This document shows positions 1-7,885 of a stretch of 35,556 nucleotides of DNA, in pieces. Made by a program: the position numbers and the translations under genes. Origin of the DNA: an uncultured Ilumatobacter sp. (GTDB lineage: Bacteria > Actinomycetota > Acidimicrobiia > Acidimicrobiales > Ilumatobacteraceae); assembly GCA_937905835.1 (NCBI GenBank), contig CALCXK010000071.1, positions 1 through 35,556 of the forward strand, given 5' to 3'. The stretch's first letter is position 1, and each line of letters opens with the position of its first letter. The notes beneath the pieces are model-generated. The model ran no database searches, had not been told where the DNA came from, and worked only from the letters and a program-made list of their open reading frames with translations.

Positions 1-126
1 GCATGAGGCTGCTGACAGGTCGTCTGAGGCCGACGAGATACGCGTCCCTCGTTAGTGTCGAGAGCAGAGCGCGATGCACCGACACGGGGTGGGTGTTGAT
101 CAGCGACTTTGAGAAGGAACGCCACG

Positions 127-1452
127 ATGACCGACACCGACACCAGTAACGACCAGAAAATTCAACGGCCGCCAGCGGACTTTCGGTCGCCGGAACAGGA
201 GCAGGTCGAAAAGGGTGCCGGCGTTGCGCCGGCCGACGAGCTGACCCTCGAAGACATCAACCCGCTCAACGCCAACCTGTTTGCCGAAGATCGCTACCAC
301 CGCTACTTCGAACGGCTGCGCAACGAAGACCCAATCCACTTCAACGAGATTGAGACCGCTGGCCGGTACTGGTCGGTCACGAAGGCCGATGACATCAAGG
401 CCGTCGAAGGCGACTGGCAGACCTTCTCCTCGGCGAGTGGCATCACGTTGGGTGTTCCCGCCGAGGCGCCCTCCGGCGCAGGGGCGCAGACGTCGTCGTT
501 CATCGCCATGGATCCGCCGAAGCAGCGAGCGCAGCGTCAGACGGTCACCCCAGCGGTGCAGCCGAAGAATTTGCAGAACGTCGAGCCGTTGATCCGCGAG
601 CGCACGATCGATGTCTTGGAGTCGCTCCCCGAAGGTGAGACCTTCGACTGGGTCGAGACCGTTTCGATCGAACTGACGACCCGCATGCTGGCCACGTTGT
701 TCGACTTTCCCTTCGAAGATCGCCGCAAGCTTGCGCGCTGGTCCGACATCGTCTTCGCGATTCCCGAGCCGGGCGGCGTCATCGAATCGCATCAACAGCG
801 ATACGACGAACTGGTCGAATGCGTGCACTACTTCTCAGGGTTGTGGGAACAGCGTCGAGAAACACCGGGCAATGACCTCGTCTCGATGCTGGTGCACGGC
901 GAAGCCACCAAAGACATGTCTGCCATGGACCACTTGGGCAACCTGCTGCTCTTGATCGTCGGCGGTAACGACACGACTCGCAACACGATGACCGGCAGCG
1001 TCTACGGGCTCAACACGTTCCCCGAGCAGTACGACAAGCTCACCGCGAACCCCGACCTCATCCGCAACATGGTCCAAGAGATCATCCGTTGGCAGACGCC
1101 GCTCGCCTACATGCGCCGCACCGCAACCCGTGACTGTGATCTGGGCGGCAAGCAGATCTTGCAGGGCGACCAGTTGCTCATGTGGTACCTATCGGCGAAC
1201 CGCGACGCCGACATTTTTGAGGACCCCGACAGCATTGACATCGAGCGGCACAACGCATCGGATCACCTCTCGTTCGGGTTCGGCGTGCATCGCTGTATGG
1301 GCCTCCGTTTGGCCGAGATGCAGCTCCGGATTCTGTGGGAAGAGATCCTGGAACGTTTCGAACGGATCGAAATACAGGCCGAGCCGACCCGCACGCTCTC
1401 GTCGTTCGTCCACGGCTATGCCACCCTCCCGGTGACCGTCAGCCGGAAGTGA
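127..1452 (+). CDS. CYP153-like cytochrome P450 (probable alkane/fatty-acyl hydroxylase)
   Basis: A 441-residue class I bacterial P450, a soluble haem monooxygenase that needs a ferredoxin and a reductase. The I-helix oxygen-activation motif GGNDTT is near residue 279, the K-helix ExxR is at about 318-321, and the haem loop FGFGVHRCMG carries the ligand Cys near 390. The stretch from the I-helix through EIIRWQTPLAYMRR and the C-terminal LAEMQLRILWEEI strongly recalls the CYP153 family of terminal alkane hydroxylases. That family call is from memory of the family, not a search. I chose the ATG at 127 because an AGAAGG Shine-Dalgarno lies 9 nt upstream; an in-frame TTG at 109 is the alternative. 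No redox partner is adjacent in the window; one could lie upstream. It is convergent with the next SDR gene. Confidence 0.9.
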   Translation: MTDTDTSNDQKIQRPPADFRSPEQEQVEKGAGVAPADELTLEDINPLNANLFAEDRYHRYFERLRNEDPIHFNEIETAGRYWSVTKADDIKAVEGDWQTFSSASGITLGVPAEAPSGAGAQTSSFIAMDPPKQRAQRQTVTPAVQPKNLQNVEPLIRERTIDVLESLPEGETFDWVETVSIELTTRMLATLFDFPFEDRRKLARWSDIVFAIPEPGGVIESHQQRYDELVECVHYFSGLWEQRRETPGNDLVSMLVHGEATKDMSAMDHLGNLLLLIVGGNDTTRNTMTGSVYGLNTFPEQYDKLTANPDLIRNMVQEIIRWQTPLAYMRRTATRDCDLGGKQILQGDQLLMWYLSANRDADIFEDPDSIDIERHNASDHLSFGFGVHRCMGLRLAEMQLRILWEEILERFERIEIQAEPTRTLSSFVHGYATLPVTVSRK

Positions 1453-1540
1453 TCGATGCCGCGCGATCAATGTCACGCCGAACAGTGTGATCGGGTTGAT
1501 CCGACCGGACTAGCGCTGAACGATTTCGCTCAAACCGGGG

Positions 1541-2314
1541 TTACTGAGCAGTCCATCCGCCGTCGACGGGCAGGACGATGCCGTTGACCATGGCTGCAGC
1601 ATCTGAGGCAAGGTAGATGACGGCGCCAGCAACGTCAGCAATCGTACCGACATCGCCCATCGGAATTCGATCGACGACGCCACGTCGAAACTCGGGATCG
1701 TCGAGGCGCTCGGCAGTTCCGGGCGTGTAGATGAAGGTTGGAGCGACGGCGTTCACGGTGATGCCGAGCGGCCCCCACTCCAATGCGAGCACGCGCACCA
1801 GTTGGTTGACGGCGCCCTTCGACGCGCAGTACACGGCATGGTCGGGAATGCCGACGAGCGATGCCTGCGAGCTCATGGCGACAATCCGGCCGGAGCCGTG
1901 TTCGAGCATGATCTTCCCGGCTGCCTGGGCCGTGAAGAAGAGGCCCTTCGCGTTGACGTCCATCATGTCGTCCCAGTCGGCCTCGGTGACATCGACCGCT
2001 GGATGGTTTGCTCCGAGCCCAGCGTTCGCAACGAGCACATCGACGCGTCCGTGTTGCTGCGCGATGTCGTCGAATGCGGCGTTGATCGAGCCGACGTCGG
2101 CAACGTCCATCACATGGCCGGATGCGCGGCCGCCCGCGGCCACGACTTGCGCGGCGATGGTGGAGGCCTCGTCAGACGACCGAGCGGTGAGGGCAACGGT
2201 GGCTCCCGCCGCGGCGAGCGCGTCGACGAGGCCACGCCCGATCCCGCGGGACGCTCCGGTGACCACGACGATCTTTCCGTCGAGAGAGAACGATGGAAGG
2301 TGCTGGGAGTTCAT
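1541..2314 (-). CDS. Short-chain dehydrogenase/reductase (classical SDR)
   Basis: A 257-residue NAD(P)-dependent oxidoreductase of the classical SDR family. It has the cofactor motif TGASRGIG (about residues 19-26), the NAG motif at 97-99, the catalytic Ser near 149 and YCASK giving Tyr162 and Lys166. The C-terminus ends with the usual V-DGGW. The fold is clear but the substrate cannot be read from the sequence; such proteins are often annotated as gluconate or 3-oxoacyl-ACP reductase-like. I chose the ATG at 2314 because the protein start matches family length. The longer frame to 2365 adds 17 low-complexity residues. A CAGTGT hexamer lies 6 nt upstream of this ATG, resembling the leaderless pattern of other genes here. 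Confidence 0.88.
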   Translation of the reverse strand: MNSQHLPSFSLDGKIVVVTGASRGIGRGLVDALAAAGATVALTARSSDEASTIAAQVVAAGGRASGHVMDVADVGSINAAFDDIAQQHGRVDVLVANAGLGANHPAVDVTEADWDDMMDVNAKGLFFTAQAAGKIMLEHGSGRIVAMSSQASLVGIPDHAVYCASKGAVNQLVRVLALEWGPLGITVNAVAPTFIYTPGTAERLDDPEFRRGVVDRIPMGDVGTIADVAGAVIYLASDAAAMVNGIVLPVDGGWTAQ

Positions 2315-2412
2315 CCCCTCACACTGACATTGCGCACGCAGTGGCGACGAGGCCCGGCGCATCATTCTTGGGCTGGCATGCTCCGACGCCGACGACCGGC
2401 GGTGCTGATCAC

Positions 2413-2418
2413 TACGGT
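2413..2418 (+). promoter_or_regulatory. Putative -10 box (TACGGT) for a leaderless transcript
   Basis: TACGGT fits the actinobacterial -10 pattern TANNNT and ends 6 nt before the ATG at 2425, so transcription would begin at the start codon. No convincing -35 is visible, and no Shine-Dalgarno is present. The call rests on the recurrence of this arrangement in the window. Confidence 0.45.
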
Positions 2419-2424
2419 CGGCGG

Positions 2425-2964
2425 ATGGACCGCATCGAGATCGAGATCAAACTGAACCGGGACAGAGCCTGGTTACTCGAGCGACTCGGGGCGATGTCCG
2501 AAGACGAGTTGACGGCGCCGCGCACGTTCAGCGAGCACGATGCCGAGAGCCGTTGGTCCTTTGCTGACCACTTCGTCCACACGACGCTGATCGAACAGAA
2601 CTGGAACGCGATGTTCCGCCGTCACGTCGGTGGTGACCAGGGCCTCGCGCCGCGTCTGAACAGCGACGGATCGCAACAGACGATGGAAGAGATCATGGCG
2701 TCGATTCACGGGTGGACCGAAGAATGGAAGGCCGAGCACAACGGCAAGCCGTTTGCCGAACTGGTGCGCATCGGTCAGGCCGTGCGCGCCGACACGGTCG
2801 CCTTACTCGCCGAACTGTCCGACGACGACCTGGCCTCGAAGATTCCCGGCGCGCCCTGGTCAGACGGCACGGTCGGCGGGATCATGGCGGCCAACGCCGA
2901 CCACGGCCGGATGCACTACGGCTGGGCCAAAGAAGACCCCGTCGCCGCCACCCACTCGCACTGA
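2425..2964 (+). CDS. DinB/DfsB-like four-helix-bundle protein
   Basis: A 179-residue protein resembling the DinB superfamily (DinB, DfsB/ClbS-like, mycothiol-dependent enzymes), a four-helix bundle that often binds a metal through three histidines. Visible hints are the N-terminal helix with LLERLGAMSEDEL, a WSFADHFVHTTLIEQNW segment with a candidate metal His, and a C-terminal NADHGRMHYGWAKE with two more. The catalytic role is unknown. The start is set at ATG 2425 rather than the longer frame from 2293, because the extra 44 residues do not look like the family and TACGGT lies exactly 6 nt upstream, fitting a leaderless transcript. It is divergent from the SDR gene, with 110 bp between them. 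Confidence 0.72.
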   Translation: MDRIEIEIKLNRDRAWLLERLGAMSEDELTAPRTFSEHDAESRWSFADHFVHTTLIEQNWNAMFRRHVGGDQGLAPRLNSDGSQQTMEEIMASIHGWTEEWKAEHNGKPFAELVRIGQAVRADTVALLAELSDDDLASKIPGAPWSDGTVGGIMAANADHGRMHYGWAKEDPVAATHSH

Positions 2965-2969
2965 CCGTC

Positions 2970-3048
2970 AGCCGCGAAGTGACTGGGCTGCCAGCCGTCG
3001 GCGATCTTGGCGGCCGTCTCGACGTTGCCGTCGAAAAATAATGCGGTA
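2970..3048 (-). pseudogene. Possible remnant of an LLM-type (F420/flavin) oxidoreductase
   Basis: On the minus strand this gap translates to a stretch containing FFDGNVETAAKIADGWQP. It resembles the ETAAKIADGW-P segment common in luciferase-like monooxygenase (LLM/F420) oxidoreductases. No start codon, cofactor site or further homologous sequence is recognisable around it. The match is short and based on memory of the family, so a chance resemblance remains possible. Confidence 0.3.
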
Positions 3049-3129
3049 AAGAGTTTTATGGAGTTCCTTGGCCACTCATTGGCGGAGTCGGAGTGATTGG
3101 TCGCAGCGTGCAGCCACGGTGTATCCAGG

Positions 3130-4044
3130 TCAGGACATCCACGCGATAAGCGCGGCGGCAACATCCTCGCCGCGATCATCCTGCAGGAAATGACCGCCGG
3201 GTTCGAATTCCTGATGTGGTTGGCCGGTGGCGCCGGGAACTCGTTCGACGAATTCGTGGTGCAATTGACCGAGTACAGGGTCGCCAGGGCATGCCAGCGT
3301 GAGGAACGGTTTGGTCCACTGTTCGTAGGTGGCCCAGGCCGCCTCGTTTTCGGCGACGGCGGCGTGTGCAGGGGTGATCGGGACGAGTGTGGGGAACTCG
3401 CGGGCGCCGGCCATGTGGGCTTCGTTGGGGAACGGTGCGCGGTACGCGTCCATCTCGGCTTCGGTGAGTTCGCGTGCTGCGGTGGCCCGTTGGAGGAGGG
3501 TCCCACAGTCCATGAACGGCATGACCTGTGAGGCGTTGAGCCAGGCATCGAAACCGGGGCCGAGCGGCGCGCCCACGGGGAGCCCGGTGTTGCCCATGGC
3601 GATGCGCTCGAAGCGGTCGGATTCTTCGGCGGCGACACGCAGCCCGATGAGGCCACCCCAGTCTTGTGCGAACAGGGTCGCAGGCGGCATGTCGATTGCT
3701 GCGATGAATGCCTTCATCCAGGCGACGTGGCCGTTGTAGGTGTAGGCGGAACGTTCGACCGGCTTGTCGGAGCGCCCGAAGCCGATGAGGTCGGGTGCAA
3801 TGCAGCGGAAGCCAGCTTCGATGAGCGGCGGGATCATTCGGCGGTAGAGGTAGCTCCAAGTCGGTTCGCCGTGGAGGAGCAACATGACGGGGCCGTCGTC
3901 TGGGCCGGCGTCGACGTATGCCATCCGGAGTCCGTCGACCTCGACAAACTTCGGCTCGTACGCGAAGTCGGTGATATCAGCGAATCGGTCGTCGGGAGTC
4001 CTGAGATATTCGATTCCGTTGGCTGTCGTCATCGTTGGTTCCAT
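3130..4044 (-). CDS. Haloalkane dehalogenase (subfamily I type)
   Basis: A 304-residue alpha/beta hydrolase that would hydrolyse carbon-halogen bonds to alcohol and halide. The oxyanion/lid motif HGEPTW is at 58-63. The nucleophile elbow QDWGG places Asp128 as nucleophile and Trp129 as a halide-stabilising residue. FDAW (Trp168) fits the second halide Trp of DhlA-type enzymes. PGDPVLG gives the acid Asp255, and GGHFLQ gives the base His285. The position of the acid after the late beta strand is that of subfamily I (DhlA/DhmA). Two starts are possible, ATG 4044 and ATG 4032; a GGAG-like sequence is very close to the first and GGAACC precedes the second. Epoxide hydrolase is less likely given the Trp pair. 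Confidence 0.85.
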   Translation of the reverse strand: MEPTMTTANGIEYLRTPDDRFADITDFAYEPKFVEVDGLRMAYVDAGPDDGPVMLLLHGEPTWSYLYRRMIPPLIEAGFRCIAPDLIGFGRSDKPVERSAYTYNGHVAWMKAFIAAIDMPPATLFAQDWGGLIGLRVAAEESDRFERIAMGNTGLPVGAPLGPGFDAWLNASQVMPFMDCGTLLQRATAARELTEAEMDAYRAPFPNEAHMAGAREFPTLVPITPAHAAVAENEAAWATYEQWTKPFLTLACPGDPVLGQLHHEFVERVPGATGQPHQEFEPGGHFLQDDRGEDVAAALIAWMS

Positions 4045-4117
4045 GCTCCACTCATCTTGTACGCGGGCGGCTTGCTGTTACGAAGCGGACTACGCAGTTC
4101 GTCCGCCACACTGTGTG

Positions 4118-4249
4118 ATGCGAATTGCGTCGTTACTGCCGTCGGCCACTGAGATCGTCTCTGCACTCGGTCTCGAAGCGCTCGCCAGCATCTTCCACCC
4201 GGACCTTGTCCCCGAAGCATCGGACACGGCTGTCCGTCGGATCAGGTAG
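4118..4249 (+). pseudogene. N-terminal remnant of a cobalamin-binding (BtuF-like) protein
   Basis: A 43-codon frame starts with MRIASLLPSATEIVSALGL, nearly identical to the usual first residues of cytoplasmic or periplasmic BtuF-like cobalamin-binding proteins (family about 260-300 residues). The following HPDLVPEA and AVRRIR can still be aligned by eye with the SHECDYPPEA...VVTRSR part of the family, and then a TAG stops the frame. No downstream continuation is recognisable in any frame before the crotonase gene at 4343. I read it as a truncated gene end left by a deletion. It is the main content of the 4045-4342 gap. Confidence 0.6.
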
Positions 4250-4342
4250 CGCCGCCCCCGACTCACATCGTGGTCGATGACTGCTGTAGTTGTGACCGTC
4301 GAGTTGCCTGGGAGCTGATCGGGTTCTCTATCGTTCCCCCTC

Positions 4343-5155
4343 ATGCCAATTGATCTCGACCCCAGCCGCTTCGATTTTCTCGACATCGAGCACCGCGATG
4401 ACGGTGTGTCCGTCGTGACGCTGAACCGCCCGGAGAAGCGCAACGCACTCAACGTCGGCACGATCGATGAGTTGGTCGATTTCTTCTCTGTCGCGCCGCG
4501 TGCCGGTGTGAAATCTGTCGTGCTTGCTGGTGCAGGGGACCACTTCTGCGCAGGCCTCGACCTGATCGAACACCACGATGCAGATCGAAGCCCAGCCGAC
4601 TTCATGCACGTCTGTCTGCGCTGGCACGAGGCGTTCAACAAGATGGAGTACGGCGGCGTCCCGATCATCGCTGCGTTGCAGGGTGCCGTCGTTGGTGGCG
4701 GCCTCGAGTTGGCGAGCTCGGCGCACATCCGGGTCATGGACGGCTCGACCTACTTCGCACTCCCCGAGGGGCAGCGCGGCCTGTTCACCGGTGGTGGTGC
4801 AACGATTCGGGTTGCGCAGCTGGTCGGCAAGGCGAACATGGTCGACATGATGTTGACGGGCCGCGTGCATCAGGGCCAGGAGGCTGTCGATCTCGGATTG
4901 GCGCAGTACATCGAAACGGAACGATCGAGCTTCGACAAGGCGCTTGAGATCGCTCAGCAGGCTGCGGCGAATCTGCCGCTGACGAACTTTGCGATCTGCT
5001 CGGCGATCAGCCACGTGCAGAACATGTCGTCGTTCGACGCGGCCTACGCCGAGTCGGTGGTCGCTGGCGTCGTCAACACGCAGCCCGCCGCCCGCGAACG
5101 CCTCGCAGCGTTCGCCGACAAGTCGGCGCCCCGGACGCGCCCCAACGCTGAGTAG
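4343..5155 (+). CDS. Enoyl-CoA hydratase/isomerase (crotonase family)
   Basis: A 270-residue crotonase-fold enzyme acting on acyl-CoA thioesters. NRPEKRNAL (28-36) is the CoA-binding start. The oxyanion-hole loop FCAGLDL (about 68-74) and GAVVGGGLELA (114-124) are present. Both acid/base residues of true enoyl-CoA hydratases have counterparts: Glu122 in GGGLEL and Glu142 in ALPEGQRG. Hydration of a 2-enoyl-CoA is therefore plausible, although the stretch FTGGGATIRV replaces the usual G-GGTQRL and the exact substrate is unknown. The ATG at 4343 has no Shine-Dalgarno. TATCGT lies 8 nt upstream, suggesting an almost leaderless mRNA. It may continue the fatty-acid and alkane theme set by the CYP153-like gene. 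Confidence 0.88.
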   Translation: MPIDLDPSRFDFLDIEHRDDGVSVVTLNRPEKRNALNVGTIDELVDFFSVAPRAGVKSVVLAGAGDHFCAGLDLIEHHDADRSPADFMHVCLRWHEAFNKMEYGGVPIIAALQGAVVGGGLELASSAHIRVMDGSTYFALPEGQRGLFTGGGATIRVAQLVGKANMVDMMLTGRVHQGQEAVDLGLAQYIETERSSFDKALEIAQQAAANLPLTNFAICSAISHVQNMSSFDAAYAESVVAGVVNTQPAARERLAAFADKSAPRTRPNAE

Positions 5156-5185
5156 CGCTCAGTGCCTCTGGTCAGTGTCGCCGCA

Positions 5186-5191
5186 TAGCCT
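5186..5191 (+). promoter_or_regulatory. Putative -10 box (TAGCCT) for a leaderless transcript
   Basis: TAGCCT (TANNNT type) ends 6 nt before the ATG at 5198. No Shine-Dalgarno precedes the gene, so transcription probably starts at the A of the ATG. Confidence 0.45.
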
Positions 5192-5197
5192 CGACTC

Positions 5198-6217
5198 ATG
5201 ACGAACCGGGCGCAGCGCGCAGCGACCAAGGCCGTCCGCTCGGCGACGGAGTTTGTCGCCGGGCGAGTCGCGTCGAGCGATCGCATGATGAGCGTCGTCT
5301 ACGACCTGATCAACGGGAGCAATTTCGCGGGTCTCGAAGCGCACGAGGAAATGCTGAGCGACCGGGTTCGTGTCGAGGCGTATCACCGCGGCATTCAACG
5401 CAATGTGCAGTCGGGCGACGTCGTGCTCGACCTTGGCACCGGCACCGGTTTGCTTGCGTTCATGGCGAGCAAAGCCGGAGCGAAGAAGGTCTATGCCGTC
5501 GAGCATTCCGACTTCATCCAGGTCGCACGAGAGATCGCGGCGCACAACGGGTTCACCAACATCGAGTTCATCCGGGCGAACAGCCGTGAGTTCACCCCGC
5601 CCGAGCCGATCGACGTGGTGCTTCACGAGCAGATGGGTGACGAACTGTTCAACGAGAACATGTTGGAGAACCTGCTCGATCTTCGTGATCGCGTGTTGCG
5701 CCCTGGCGGCCGGATTCTTCCGGCGCGGTTCCGCCTGTTCGTCGAACCCATTTCGATGAACGATGACATGCGGATTCGCCGGTTCTGGAACATCGATCTG
5801 CCGGACGGCATTGACCTCAGTGCCAGCGAGCACTCACCTGTCGCTGGCCGTTTCGACACCGGTCGCAACAACCAGTTTTGGCTTCGTCCACACTCGGTTG
5901 CGTCGACGATTGGCGATCCGCAACCGATCCTCGAGTTCGACTTGAACAGCCTCGAATCCCTGGAATCGTTGCCCACTCACCACCTCGTCGAACGCACGGC
6001 GTCGGCGGACGCCATCGTCGACGGCTGCTGCATCTGGTTCGAAGCACACTTCGACGATGAAACGATGCTGTCGACGTCTCCGCTGGCCCCGGTCACCAGC
6101 TGGGGTAATCGCGTCTTCCGCCTCGACCAAGAGGTCGCTCAAGGCGAGACACTTCGCCTCGACGTGCGGCTCGGCCAACTCGTGGAACCATCGACCTGGG
6201 ATGTCCGCGCCCTCTGA
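5198..6217 (+). CDS. Protein arginine methyltransferase-like (PRMT-type) SAM methyltransferase
   Basis: A 339-residue SAM-dependent methyltransferase whose layout follows eukaryotic PRMTs rather than common bacterial methyltransferases. The N-terminal HEEMLSDRVRVEAY (49-62) matches the PRMT helix with Y/H-x-x-ML-D-x-x-R. Motif I is VLDLGTGTGLLAF (76-88) and post-I is VYAVEHS with Glu102. The segment HEQMGDELFNENML gives Glu144 and Glu153, in the place of the PRMT double-E loop. RDRVLRPGGRILP follows as in PRMT1. The C-terminal half (175-339) would be the beta-barrel substrate domain; the usual THW loop is not recognisable. I expect methylation of a protein guanidino or other polar group, but the substrate is unknown. 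A small-molecule N-methyltransferase is the alternative. Confidence 0.78.
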   Translation: MTNRAQRAATKAVRSATEFVAGRVASSDRMMSVVYDLINGSNFAGLEAHEEMLSDRVRVEAYHRGIQRNVQSGDVVLDLGTGTGLLAFMASKAGAKKVYAVEHSDFIQVAREIAAHNGFTNIEFIRANSREFTPPEPIDVVLHEQMGDELFNENMLENLLDLRDRVLRPGGRILPARFRLFVEPISMNDDMRIRRFWNIDLPDGIDLSASEHSPVAGRFDTGRNNQFWLRPHSVASTIGDPQPILEFDLNSLESLESLPTHHLVERTASADAIVDGCCIWFEAHFDDETMLSTSPLAPVTSWGNRVFRLDQEVAQGETLRLDVRLGQLVEPSTWDVRAL

Positions 6218-6238
6218 CCGTGTTCTCGAACCTGCCCG

Positions 6239-6252
6239 GGTCTGGCCAGACC
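6239..6252. repeat. 14-bp perfect palindrome downstream of the methyltransferase gene
   Basis: GGTCTGGCCAGACC is its own reverse complement and starts 22 bp after the stop codon of the preceding gene. There is no T-tract, so it is either a hairpin of a factor-dependent terminator or a binding site. Its half GGGTCTGGCC recurs in the hairpin at 11815-11835. Confidence 0.5.
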
Positions 6253-6359
6253 GAGGGCGCGTCACGCACGAGGCCGACGCGCACGCTTTTCGCTAGGCGT
6301 TTGCTACGGCCGTCATCTTCCCAGTGTTGCTCGCCCAGCCGGGTGAATAGGTCCGCCAG

Positions 6360-6365
6360 TAGCGT
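6360..6365 (+). promoter_or_regulatory. Putative -10 box (TAGCGT) for a leaderless transcript
   Basis: TAGCGT ends 6 nt before the GTG at 6372. The same hexamer at the same distance precedes the gene at 8814. Confidence 0.45.
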
Positions 6366-6371
6366 GCAGCG

Positions 6372-7868
6372 GTGGACTTGGTTGAGAAACAGGAGACAAC
6401 TGGTGGTATCTGGTCTGCGAACTATCTGCCGGTCACGCTTGCGAACCTGACCATCGTCGCTATTGCTGCATTCGATGGCCTTGCGCTCGTTGCCGCGCTG
6501 CCGTCGATCGCCGATGATCTCGGAGGCGTCGCCCTGCTCCCGTGGGTAATCACTGCCTACCTGGCGACATCTGCCGTTGCGGGCATCATGGCCGGCCCCA
6601 TCATCGATGCCGTCGGCGTGCGACGGACGTTTCGTGTCACCGGCGTATGGTTTTTGTTTGCGAGCGCGGCCGCCGCGGCGGCTCCGAACATGGAGCTGCT
6701 CGTAGCCGCCCGCGCATTGCAGGGCATCGGCGGCGGCTTAGTGATTTCGGTTGCGTTGACCGCGGTCGGTCTGGCCTATCCACAACGACTACGCGCCAGG
6801 GCGTTTGCCGCGAACTCGATGGTCTGGGGGACGCTGGGGTTCGGTGGACCGGTGATCACCGCTGGTTTGCTGGCGGTTGCAGGCTGGCGAATGATCTTCG
6901 TCGTGCAGCTGCCGATCACGGCCCTCGCCCTCGCGGCTGGTTGGCGGACATTGCCCAGCACGCGCGACAAGCCGCAACGGATCGTCATGGACGGCCGTGG
7001 TATTGCCCTGATCGTTGGCCTCGTCACCGCGTCATTGTTCGCCGTGGCGCAGGTCGGTGTCCGCTGGCCATTGGCTGCGGTCGGTGCGGCCGCGGCCATC
7101 GCATTCGGTCGTCTGTTCTGGACCAATTCCGGCCGCACCGACGGGCCGCTCGTCGAGCGCACCCACATCACACGGTTCCCTCTGAAGCGGATCCATCTGA
7201 CGGCCGGCCTGGTGCTGATCGCCGGCCTCGCTGCCGACAACTATCTCCCGCTGTACATGCAGACCACGCGGGGTCGGTCTGAATCGTTCGCAGCATTCTC
7301 GGTGCTGTTCCTCACCGTCGGGTGGTCATCTGCGGCGTTCGTCGTCAGTCGACTGCTTGAACGTTGGCGCGAAACCGACGCCATCCTGCTCGGCTCGATC
7401 CTGATGATTCCGGCGGTCATCTGGGCAGGGGTCGGAGTCGCTCTGACGTGGCCGATCCCGGTCATCTTCGGAGCGTTCTACGTCATGGGCGCGGCGATCG
7501 GGTTCGTTTCCACCGCTGGACTCACCCTGCTCCAGGCGAGCGCCGACGATTCGGAGATGGGGCGGGTGAACAGCGCTCATCAATTTATCCGCACGATTGG
7601 GATCACCTATGGCGTCGCCGTGGGGGGAGCGATTCTGCTGTTTGTCGTCGGCAACCGGATTGGCGACGTCGAGATCGTGCGCGATGTGCTCGGCGGCGAG
7701 GACGTGACTGCCTCCGAGCCGGCGCTCGACGCGATCCGGGACGGTCTCGTCTGGGTGCTCGGCTTTAGTGGCCTCGCTGGTCTCGGCTGCTTCGCTGCTG
7801 CCATGGTCCTCTGGCGCAACACCCGACGGTTGGACTTGGCCGTTGATGGCCCACACCATGTCGTCTGA
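6372..7868 (+). CDS. MFS transporter, DHA2-like (14-TM drug/proton antiporter type)
   Basis: A 498-residue integral membrane protein with about 14 hydrophobic segments, the size of the DHA2 drug:H+ antiporter branch of the major facilitator superfamily. The first helix starts near residue 20 (NLTIVAIAAFDGLALVAALPSIADDLGG). The loop after TM2 is GPIIDAVGVRRTFRV, the MFS motif A position. The fourth to fifth helix region has RALQGIGGGLVISVAL, the motif B type, and GGPVITAGLLAVAGWRMIFVVQLPI matches motif C (antiporter motif). It probably exports a toxic compound; the substrate is not readable. I chose the GTG start because TAGCGT sits 6 nt upstream and the protein begins just before TM1. It is convergent with the next gene. 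Confidence 0.85.
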   Translation: MDLVEKQETTGGIWSANYLPVTLANLTIVAIAAFDGLALVAALPSIADDLGGVALLPWVITAYLATSAVAGIMAGPIIDAVGVRRTFRVTGVWFLFASAAAAAAPNMELLVAARALQGIGGGLVISVALTAVGLAYPQRLRARAFAANSMVWGTLGFGGPVITAGLLAVAGWRMIFVVQLPITALALAAGWRTLPSTRDKPQRIVMDGRGIALIVGLVTASLFAVAQVGVRWPLAAVGAAAAIAFGRLFWTNSGRTDGPLVERTHITRFPLKRIHLTAGLVLIAGLAADNYLPLYMQTTRGRSESFAAFSVLFLTVGWSSAAFVVSRLLERWRETDAILLGSILMIPAVIWAGVGVALTWPIPVIFGAFYVMGAAIGFVSTAGLTLLQASADDSEMGRVNSAHQFIRTIGITYGVAVGGAILLFVVGNRIGDVEIVRDVLGGEDVTASEPALDAIRDGLVWVLGFSGLAGLGCFAAAMVLWRNTRRLDLAVDGPHHVV

Positions 7869-7885
7869 CGTCGATGCGACAGGTG

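Noticed and set aside
1450..1469. TGATCG / CGATCA inverted repeat after the first P450 gene
   Set aside because: Only 6-bp arms with an 8-nt loop and no T-tract; too weak to call a terminator.
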